Shown: piece after piece, positions 18,321-26,409 of the stretch
How the letters are laid out: every line of letters starts with the position of its first letter
Numbering within the stretch: position 1 is the first letter of the stretch
DNA from: Rachicladosporium sp. CCFEE 5018
Lineage: Eukaryota; Ascomycota; Dothideomycetes; Cladosporiales; Cladosporiaceae
Direction: 5' to 3'
DNA length: 26,409 nucleotides
Assembly (NCBI GenBank): GCA_002077045.2
Contig: KZ111171.1
Coordinates: 1-26,409, forward strand
Translations under genes and position numbers: made by a program
The notes under the pieces: generated by a model
What the model was told of the DNA's origin: nothing
The model's database searches: none
What the model saw: only the letters and a program-made list of their open reading frames with translations

Positions 18321-20143
18321 TCACACGCACTTCCATGCCGCAGGCTGCTTGTAATTTGCTGGATCCACGCAAGTGTTTCTCAGCGGGTACTTGCAATGAT
18401 CCCTCTCGAAATCCTTGCCCAGAGACAAGGTATCCTGTGCAATCAATGTCAGCACACTATCCCTCAAGCTCTATATGATCAAGCAGGATACTCACGTTGA
18501 TATACTTCACGCCCCTCACTGTCTCCGGCCCCTGCCCGTTCTCCACCCAGTCCACAATTCTGAGCAACAGATTGTTCTGCGGCGTCTGCTCTTCGCCCGC
18601 CAGAACAGCAGCGTTCTGCCCAATTCCCCACGCTCCGACGCCGCCGGAACAGTGGTCCATGCCCGAGATTCGAAAGAAGCGGTAGAAACTGTCCATCTCG
18701 GACGAAGGCAGCGACATAGTGTCTGCAACGAAGTTATAGTACCTTGGGCTGTTCGTAGAAGTTATGATCGAGTCCGCCTGGCCATGGTACTGGATCACCT
18801 TGCCACCGCGGTTCTTGAAGGCGGAGAGATCACCTTCCCAGGTCTCGATATTTGAGGGGTTCTTCGCGTGAGCGTAGGAGAAGTCCGCTAGACTGAGGTT
18901 TGCGGCGGACCAGGAGGGATCGTTGTAGATGGCGTAGCGATACCAGTCTTCTGTGTAGCTGAATGGAATTCCATTATAGTAGATGTGGGAGTCTGGGATC
19001 TCCGAGCCGTAGTTCATACGAGGGAAGACGATCTGACCGTCTGAGCCGTAGAGATCTGTAAAGACTTTTCGCACGGTCTGGACTTGCGGCGAGGTGAGAC
19101 AAGTCGTCACATTCGGCGTAGATGAAGGACAGAGAAGATTCTCTGGGCGGTAAGGGCAGAGCTCGGGGTCTTCGAGGATGCCATCTGCGACGCCATCGAG
19201 GGAGTCGCATTGTTTGAGAATGTCGCCGTGTACGAGTGCCCACTTCGCTGGAGTGAGGAACGTGGGCGAGTTCGGCGTACCGGTCTTGAGAAGGAAAGAT
19301 CCAGACCATGAGGACAGGTTGTTGAAAGCCACTGCAGGTGCTCCCGCAACGATTCCATCGAAGTCTCCCGGGAAGTCCTGGATCTCCTTGAAGGCTTGTC
19401 GACCTCCAGTACTGCATCCGAGGTAGTATGACTTTTTATGCGCTTGACCATAGTAAGCCTTGGTGATCTGCTTGCCGATGAGGACTCCAGTGTGGACACT
19501 TCGATATGCGAAGTCCGCCACTACATCCGAATTGTTGAGGAATGGGAGGCCGCTGGTACCGTTGTGCCCGTTGTTCGCGCCGACTGTCGCAAAACCGAAG
19601 CCAGCTGTGTAGGCAAGATCTTCGTACTGAATGCAGCCGCTGAGACCGCCGTTGCCCGTGCTGAGGAAGCTACGATTACTGTCAGTACTCTGTTACTCTC
19701 GCATGGCTACTCCTGGCAAAGATCCGCCGGCTTTCCGTCCTGCTACACATCTCTCCCGCGTTCGTGTATTTGAAGAGAAGACCACAGAAACATAGTGAAA
19801 CTCACCGCCCACTCCATTCAGTCGGCAACCAAGCCTCCAACGTAATCCCACTCCGATTGCTCGTCGCGACATTCATGACCAACCTACACAGATCCACCGG
19901 CACGACCTGGCTCGGTCTCGTGCACGTGGAGAGATTGTAGCCCTGCTCAAGGGACAAATTCGTGCCAGCTGCGACATACTGCACGAGGTTCACCTGTACA
20001 TTAGGAGCGTAGAAAGACTTCCCGAAACGTGCGCAAGCGGCTTGCGGGTGGGAGACGGTGTGGTCGTGATCGTGTGGGTAGGATGGAGGATGGGAAGCAA
20101 GTGCGAGAGGAAGCGCAGAGAGAAGCGGGGCGAGGACTTTCAT
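18321..20143 (-). CDS. secreted tannase/feruloyl esterase family protein
   Basis: Serine esterase of the fungal tannase/feruloyl esterase family, expected to hydrolyse gallate or hydroxycinnamate esters of plant polyphenols or cell walls outside the cell. Exons are 20143-19806, 19669-18496 and 18434-18321, with introns of 136 and 61 bp; 541 residues. The signal peptide is MKVLAPLLSALPLALAS. The family triad with its paired cysteines (CS-D-HC) is present: C198-S199 in LGCSTGGRQ, D412 in YHGQADS, and H452-C453 in GMDHCSGG. Other blocks are LSTGNGGLSGCIQYEDLAY, VGANNGHNG and CDSLDGVADGILEDP (a calcium-loop-like segment). The short last exon supplies the expected C-terminus (HCKYPLRNTCVDP...WKCV) and is missed if intron 2 is read through. 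Tannase versus feruloyl esterase cannot be told from sequence alone. Confidence 0.93.
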
Positions 20144-20547
20144 GTTCGCGGTGTTGGACGCTGAGTGACTAGCAGGTAGAATATTGCCTTACCATTGAGG
20201 TCGAGAGCACGTGGAAGTATTATCTTCCAGCCCTGTCCTTCTCCACATCAGGCGTGACGCGCACGAGCATGTTCGGCAGTCGAGCTGGGAAGCAGGGTGA
20301 GGTTAGAGTGCAGTAAACAAGGGTGAACGTCGGTGAGACGACATTTGACTGCGGAGAAGTGGGGCAACCTCGTAAAGCTTGGCTTGTAGGCTAAACTCTG
20401 ACTGGTTCCTGTGCCTGATCGTCGACGAGCTCGCTTGCATGTATGTCTTGTATCGTAGCCCACTCCACAAGCTCTGTTGGCCAGGCGAGACCACAGTAGC
20501 GCTCGAACTTCTAGTATGATCGTACACAGCAACTACATCACTCCACC
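20144..20547. promoter_or_regulatory. tannase promoter and RPN5 terminator region
   Basis: 404 bp between two minus-strand genes in tandem: the RPN5 stop is at 20548 and the tannase start at 20143. Small frames across it are chance. I see no clear operator. Confidence 0.4.
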
Positions 20548-22090
20548 TCAATGCGCCTTCACGCTCTTCGCCGCCTTCTCGCCTGCGGGCTTGATCCGAG
20601 CCATCATCTCCTCCTTCGTGATCAGGTGATCGATCCTCTCTAGCAATCCCAGTAGGCTCTTCATGTTCCCGCTCCACTCGTTCAGCACCTCATCGGCATC
20701 CCGCTTCTTCTCGAAGGTTACGACCTGTGCTGGCCGATCGATGCGAGCGTAGATTGTCTTGTTGACGACAAGCTCCGATATGTACTTCTCCGTCTCCTTC
20801 GCTGGCAAGTCGAGCAGCGCAGTGAGGCGAGGGAAGGTAATGCGGGTGTAGTACTTCGCCACGACTCGGACGTTGTGCTCAATGACCCGCTTGCGAAGGT
20901 CGAGCCAGCGCTGGTGTGCTTTGGGGTCTTTCGAATCCTCTGTAGCCGAGAAGATGTCGCTGTGAAGTAGGTGGTGTCCGTACGTCGACTCGACAGAGGG
21001 CCAGCGCATGAGCTCGGTGACGGTGAAGAGCTTCAGCATGGCAGCCTCGGGCTTGCAGTGCTCCTCAACGCGCGAGTCTTGCGCTATGCGATGGAGGAGG
21101 TCGGATTGTTCGTTGTCGTAGGGTGCGAGGAGGACAAAGTAGATGACGCGCTGCAGTGCGGCTTTCAGCTGTTCGCGGTTGTCTTCCACCGCCTGCGTGT
21201 CGAGCACCTGTCGATAGTGCTTGCATGCATCGAGGTATTTGTCGTCGTGCTTCGCCAGTGTGATCTGTTGCTCATAGTATCGTAACTTCAGATCCGTCAC
21301 ATCATCATCTGGTGTCTCCTCCTCGCCCACCGCTGTGTCGGACCGTAGCCTTTCCTTCTCTGCCTTCTCCTTGCGCTCCTTCTCGATCTGCTCCGCCGAC
21401 TTGACCGGCTTGCGATTGAAGTAACGTGTACTAATCTTGCGACTCAGTATGCCAGCTTGCGTCCAGTCGCCCTTCTGTATGCACAGAGACACCTGATCGA
21501 GAATGAACTCTGTCTTCTCTCTCCGGCTCATCGATCCGAACGTCTCGACCTGAAGTTCGCACAGGATGTCTGTTGCTGCTGTGATGTCGCCTTGCTCATG
21601 TTTGATGTTCGATAGTATTCGGGTCACTCTTGCACGCTCCACCTCAACGAAAATCTGCCTGTCGTTAGTCCGTGGCTACTCCAAATTCTGGCAGTGGATC
21701 TCCTACCTTCCCCTCCGTCACTGTCCGTAATGTCTCGATCACACTCAGCTTCACCTCTAGACTCGGTGCATCATCCAAGAACCCCATAACCACCTGCACC
21801 ATCTTGGTAATGGCTTGCTTAAGCTGGCCATGCTTTTTGCTCAAGACCAGGATTTGCTCGTTCAGGAGCGACCAATCCTTGCCCTCTTTGCATATTGTGA
21901 CAATCGCTACCAGTAACCGTGATGTTGACGCGAGATCTGATGCTTGCCGGGTCTGCTTCTCCAGTCCTAGCAACTTTTCGACTGCTGCTTGGATTTGACC
22001 ATCCTGTCCCTGCTTCTCTGCCTCAGGGAGAAGAGCATCGACCTCCTTGGTGAAGTCTCGATCTGCTTTGATGATCGAGCCGTCCGACAT
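20548..22090 (-). CDS. RPN5: 26S proteasome regulatory subunit Rpn5 (PCI lid subunit)
   Basis: Lid subunit of the 19S regulatory particle; it helps position the Rpn11 deubiquitinase and has a PCI domain. Exons are 22090-21707 and 21654-20548 with a 52-bp intron (GTAGGA...GACAGGCAG); 496 residues. The acceptor was chosen so that TVTEGK joins IFVEVERARVTR in frame. N-terminal helical repeats include DWSLLNEQILVLSKKHGQLK. The middle has ETFGSMSRREKTEFILDQVS and ISTRYFNRKP, followed by a Lys/Glu-rich linker (EKERKEKAEKERL). The C-terminal PCI part has NVRVVAKYYTRITFPRL, LLDLPAKETEKYISELVVN and YARIDRPAQVVTF, then a terminal helix (IDHLITKEEMMARIKP). Order and length match the family. It diverges from the TDT transporter gene. 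Confidence 0.95.
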
Positions 22091-22838
22091 GCCGGCTGCG
22101 AATGATGGATTGTGGCGGATCTGTGAGGGTTCTGACCAGTGCGGTGGATTGCGTAAACTCGAATGCGTTAAGAGAGGGTATGGGTTGGTGTTTGAAGATC
22201 ACGTGGCAGTGCTGACTGTGTTTTACAGGATAGTATGTGTTTGCGACTCTCGAATGTCGCGAGGCAGCTCGAAGTGACGAATGGCAACTTCACGCGCTAG
22301 CGAACGGACATTTCCGCTGAGCCTCCTTCCCCGACGGAGCCGAATCTCCATCTCATCGAAGATAATGAATCGATCAAACACCTCCACATTTCATACCTCC
22401 CCAGTCTTGGGAGTGATCAAGTCATTATTGTATACCCGGGATGAACTCGGAGTGAGCAACAGTGAGTTCGTATTCATCTCAGGACCAATGGATCTTTATG
22501 TCACGAAGCCACGCCGGATGTCGGCAAGCCGAAGCGCAGGTACAGTATAGTGGTGGGGGCTGATCGCTAGCCGATGGCAAACTCGCCGTCGCCAATTCAT
22601 GATGCCTGCTCAAAGCGTATGGCAGAGAGGACCCACTACGTTGACAGCCCGCAGCAGATGCTGAAGGACACCCAAACCCGCGGCCGCTTGTCACGGCTTT
22701 CTCTTGCAGTGACGCCGTTCCTCCGCTGCGGCACACTTTGACTTTCCTACCTTGCGCGCGTCCGTTGAACCTTTGTCAAAGCTCGTCATATAGCAGGCCA
22801 GCCAACCCAGACTTCATGTCGTCCGCCGTTGTGCAGCA
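22091..22838. promoter_or_regulatory. divergent promoter region between RPN5 and the TDT transporter
   Basis: 748 bp. A CACGTG lies at 22200-22205, 110 bp upstream of the RPN5 start. I did not find the yeast proteasome element GGTGGCAAA. The 89-codon frame at 22281-22550 has no recognisable content. Confidence 0.4.
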
Positions 22839-24132
22839 ATGGGCAAAGATCTCGAGACCGGAAGCGATGACACCTCGCCAGGACGTGCCGAAGGGCCAGG
22901 TGATGACAAGCACGAAGAGGACGCGCGACCACTGCACCAACCCTCTAAACGGCAGGGCTATATTGAATGGATCCAAGACCACTTCAATTGGACCTGGTTC
23001 ACGTGCACGCAAAGTACGGGAGGCGTGGCAATCGTGCTATCCGAATGTCCAAAGCGATTCCGTGGTCTCGACGCCATCGGTACTATCGTCTTCATTCTCA
23101 ATATTGTCATCTTCCTCTGCTTCAATGGACTGCTCATTACACGATGGGTGACGAAGCCAAGCACCATCCGAAAGTGCTTCACCACCCCTCCCGAGTGTCT
23201 GCTGTACGGAGCATGGTGGCTATCATTAGCAACCATCATAATGTGTACACAACGCTACGGCGGACCACACTGCGGACCTTGGTTAGACGTAGCTATGCGC
23301 GTCTGCTTCTGGTTCTACGCAGCCTGCTCGTTCTTGTCAACAACCGCGCAGTTTATCGTCATAGGCCACTATACAGCGAACTTTAGACTCGGCAGCAATT
23401 CCGGTGTGCTGCTCACTGTGCTACATGCAATGCTCACTGGTACGGTGGCGTCAGTTGTCGCCTCGACCCAGCCTCCACACCAACGTGTGCCAATTCTGAT
23501 AGCAGGAATTGGGTTCCAAGGATACGGCTGGATTTTGAGCATGCTTTACATGGGTCATATCATGGGGTGGATCTTAGAGAATGGCTGGCCACCGCTGAAC
23601 GCGCGACCAGGACTTTTCATGCTTGTACGTCCTCCTTCAGTCCGCTCTTCACTCCCTATACTGACATCTCCAGGTCGGCACATCAGGCTACACAATCACC
23701 GTCCTCCTCGGCTCCGCCCGCTCCATCCCAATCGGTTACGGCTACTTCGCCACCCATCCCTCCGCCCCCGAAGTCCTCACCATAGTCGCAGACTGGTCCT
23801 CCGTCTTCCTCTGGATCTTCACCTTCTGGGCCTTCTGCGTAGCCCTTTTCATTTCCCTCGCAGATATGTTTGTCCGCAAACCTCACCCGCCAGGCTTGCC
23901 GTTGAAGACGAACATGATGTATAATAATATCTGGTGGGCGTCGATTTTCGGGAACGTGGGGTTTACTATTGGGACGATATATTTGGGGCAGGATTTCGAG
24001 AGTGAGACGGTGCTTTGGGTTAGTACGGTGATGGTTGCCTTGTTGGTGGTTATGTGGGTGGTGAATCTTGTGGCGATGGGAAAGGCGATTGTGGTGTCAA
24101 TGTTTTTGAGGCCAGATGTGAAGCTAGGCTAG
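22839..24132 (+). CDS. TDT/SLAC1-family anion transporter (Mae1/Ssu1-like)
   Basis: Membrane protein of the tellurite-resistance/dicarboxylate transporter (voltage-dependent anion channel) family, which includes S. pombe malate permease Mae1 and the yeast sulfite pump Ssu1. Exons are 22839-23624 and 23674-24132 with a 49-bp intron (GTACGT...CTCCAG, CTGAC branch site); 414 residues. An acidic soluble N-terminus of about 40 residues is followed by the family opening FNWTWFTCTQSTGGVAIVL and CPKRFRGLDAIG. About ten TM helices follow, for example TIVFILNIVIFLCFNGLLI and VLWVSTVMVALLVVMWVV. The joined frame restores the helix FMLVGTSGYTITVLLGSAR. The opening segment looks closer to the C4-dicarboxylate group than to sulfite pumps, but Cys replaces residues in the usual WFT-x-TMATGG pattern, so the substrate is uncertain. 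Confidence 0.88.
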
Positions 24133-24660
24133 CACGGATTGATCACCCAGGGCTGTATCGAATCTTGCACCACATGTACAGTACTTGCTCTAGTCTTTAT
24201 TGCGTGATCGTTTTGATATGATCCCCTCGTTTCGACATCGTGCCGAGTTACCCGACGATACTCCAACCCTTCATGCTCGATCCAATTGCCTGGACAGGTT
24301 CACATGTACAACACATCTACGACGTGTCATTCGATGAGTAATTGAGATATCGCTACAGCGCATCTGGCAGAGCTGCAGCGCGCTGGTCGCACTGTATGTT
24401 CGTTTCTCAGCAGCAAATGCCTCCGCTTGTAACCCTGGTGCCCATGAACAACAGCCTCCCAGCTGACTTACGGCAGTACAGTATCTAGAATGGCCTAGTA
24501 CCGCAAATCTGACCGTCATCGGAGTCCAAGTTTAGGAATCGACGCGATTTCTCGCCGAGTGCATGCCCCCGAAATACCGTCGTACCCGAACGAGACTCGT
24601 GAATACTCGGAAGAGTCGTGGACGACTTAGCTTTGGATTACTGAGGCCGACATATCCCTC
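24133..24660. promoter_or_regulatory. spacer with D-lactate dehydrogenase promoter
   Basis: 528 bp between the TDT transporter stop and the dehydrogenase start, both on the plus strand. No gene, repeat or clear motif seen. Confidence 0.4.
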
Positions 24661-26404
24661 ATGATCATGTCTGCGATGCGATCGAGGTCGGCGGCCTTAC
24701 GCCTGATCGCTATTGCACGATACAGGCGATGTGGTCGACGAACGTCCAATGTACGATGGCAATCGACGGCATCTCCAATCATCAACAGACAGATTCCGTC
24801 TCAGCTCTGGACTACTGGCCGCGTTCTGCTACTAACGACATTCACGGGCAGTCTGGCATATCTGTTGGGGATCAACGATACGTCCTCGTACTTCCGCACT
24901 TCCAGAGCGAGTACGACAGCAAGCGCACCCGTCTACGCGACGAAGACCAAGCTCGAAACAGCCATCTCAGAACTCCGCGCCATCCTCGGCGAGGACGCAG
25001 TCTCAACCGACGATGATGTCCTACACGACCACGGCTACTCGGAATGGAGCAGCATCAACATCGAGACGTTGCCTGTGGCCGTGGCCTACCCCAAATCCAC
25101 AACAGATGTGCAGGAGATCGCAAGATGCTGCAGCAAACACAAGATCCCAGTAGTACCTTACTCTGGCGGCTCCTCCCTCGAGGCAAACTTCTCCGCTCCA
25201 TTCGGAGGCGTGAGCGTGGACTTCGCTTACATGGACAGGATCGTTGCCCTTCGACCAGATGATATGGACGTCACTGTTCAGCCGGCTGTGGGCTGGATGA
25301 CACTGAACGAGCAGATCAAGAGCTCCGGCCTCTTCTTTCCCGTTGATCCTGGACCGTCGGCCATGATAGGCGGTATGGTCGGTACCGGCTGTTCGGGCAC
25401 TAATGCTGTCCGGTATGGTACAATGCGTGACTGGGTCGTGAACCTCACCGTCGTGTTGGCGGATGGCACAGTAATCAAGACCCGTCGCCGGCCTCGTAAG
25501 ACAGCAGCAGGTTACAATCTCACCTCGCTGTTCGTCGGCAGCGAAGGAACGCTCGGGCTAGTCACCGAGATAACCCTTAAGCTCGCCGTGATCCCCCAGA
25601 AAACCGCTGTAGCACTCGCAACCTTCCCCTCGATTCGTGATGCGGCTAGTACGAGCGCAGCCATCATGCGCGCTGGCATCCCCATAGCAGCCATGGAAAT
25701 CATGGACGAAGTACAGATGAACGTCGTCAACCGCGCCGGCTCAACGAAGAAGAAATGGGCCGAAACACCCACCCTAATGTTCAAATTCTCTGGCACGCCA
25801 GCCAGCGTAGCCGAGCACGTCGAGCAAGTCAAGAAGCTCTCGAAGGCAAACGAAAGCGGTTCCTTCGAATTCACAGCCGATGAAGCCGAGCAAGCAGCCC
25901 TCTGGTCCGCGCGCAAAGAATCACTCTGGAGTATGCTCGCTCTCCGCAAAGCCGGCGAGGAAGTCTGGAGCACGGATGTGGCTGTACCGATGAGTCGGCT
26001 GGCGGATATCGTGGAGGTGAGCAAGAAGGAGATGGATGAGCTCGGCCTCTTCGCAAGCATCCTTGGTCACATCGGCGACGGCAACTTCCACGAAAGCATC
26101 ATGTACGACGCGAAAGACCCTGAGCAAAGGCGAAAGGTGGAGGAGTGTGTGTATCGGATGGTGGATCGGGCGTTGGAGATGGAGGGGACTTGTACAGTGA
26201 GTGGCCGTCCCTTTCCTGAGGTCAATGAATCCTAAGTGCTGACATGTGCAGGGCGAGCATGGCATCGGCATCGGTAAGAAGAGCAGCCTGGTGAAGGAGC
26301 TCGGCATCGATACGATCGACGTGATGCGGAAACTGAAGGCTAGTCTCGATCCTCTGTGGATCATGAACCCAGGCAAGATCTTTGATGCACCAGGAGAGAC
26401 TTGA
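24661..26404 (+). CDS. DLD1: mitochondrial D-lactate dehydrogenase (cytochrome c), FAD-dependent
   Basis: Oxidises D-lactate to pyruvate and passes electrons to cytochrome c at the inner mitochondrial membrane. Exons are 24661-26196 and 26252-26404 with a 55-bp intron (GTGAGT...TGTGCAG, CTGAC branch site); 562 residues. The first 45 residues form an Arg-rich presequence (ALRLIAIARYRRCGRRTS), then a TM anchor (VLLLTTFTGSLAYLLGI). The FAD (PCMH-type) domain has AVAYPKSTTDVQEIARCC, VPYSGGSSLEANFSAP, PVDPGPSAMIGGMVGTGCSG and TSLFVGSEGTLGLVTEITLK. The C-terminal domain has HIGDGNFHESI and, across the splice junction, GTCTGEHGIGIGKK, then WIMNPGKIFD. Reading through the intron would stop after VSGRPFPEVNES and lose the GEHG block. 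Mets at 24667 and 24676 are alternative starts. The gene ends 5 bp before the window end. Confidence 0.95.
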
Positions 26405-26409
26405 GAATG

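Noticed and set aside
4129..22205. CACGTG sites in four promoters (4129, 10528, 13119, 22200) as a shared regulon
   Set aside because: About six such hexamers are expected by chance in 26 kb, so four in spacers is not meaningful without genome-wide counts.
22281..22550. 89-codon frame in the RPN5/TDT divergent promoter as a small gene
   Set aside because: No homology or signal recognised and it occupies promoter space; no evidence for translation.

Overview
The window is nuclear DNA of a filamentous ascomycete (Pezizomycotina, probably a Dothideomycete). It has roughly balanced base composition, single-gene transcription units on both strands, and short GT...AG introns (mostly 49-81 bp) with CTGAC/CTAAC-like branch sites. 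It carries conserved ascomycete genes: Rpd3-type histone deacetylase, sorting nexin 3, Rpn5, phosphopantothenate-cysteine ligase, Pop7. There is no operon logic, tRNA, rRNA or CRISPR array that I can see. All intron boundaries were placed by eye from frame continuity and family motifs.

Layout. 1-2000: a partial unrecognised open frame leaving the left edge (minus) and a decayed class II aldolase fragment (minus). 2010-3780: a three-exon MFS drug:H+ antiporter (minus), divergent from a four-exon RPD3-like histone deacetylase (4739-6313, plus). 6481-7541: a Cys-rich single-pass membrane protein gene (minus) whose frame is interrupted by two TAA codons. 8500-9240: mitochondrial octanoyltransferase (LIP2, minus) with one in-frame TGA, head to head with POP7 (9365-10190, plus). 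10576-11357: sorting nexin 3 (plus), convergent with CAB2-type phosphopantothenate-cysteine ligase (11631-12731, minus). 13631-14995 and 16015-17715: two plus-strand proteins of unknown function, the second with a degenerate RING-like zinc site and long coiled coils. 18321-20143: secreted tannase/feruloyl esterase (minus). 20548-22090: RPN5 (minus), divergent from a TDT-family (Mae1/Ssu1-like) anion transporter (22839-24132, plus). 24661-26404: mitochondrial D-lactate dehydrogenase (plus), complete.

Most genes are housekeeping: chromatin, proteasome, endosomal sorting, RNase P, CoA and lipoate synthesis, lactate oxidation. They are mixed with nutrient and efflux functions (MFS, TDT, tannase). 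I see no biosynthetic cluster or mobile element.

The most unusual signal is a set of nonsense codons. Three minus-strand genes between 1.6 and 9.2 kb carry five in-frame stops (TAG, TAG, TAA, TAA, TGA) inside otherwise continuous, family-like frames. At least four are one C-to-T step from a sense codon, while the neighbouring genes are intact. The second notable point is the head-to-head LIP2/POP7 pair on a 124-bp spacer that contains a 32-bp inverted repeat. It pairs a lipoate-synthesis gene with an RNase P subunit gene.
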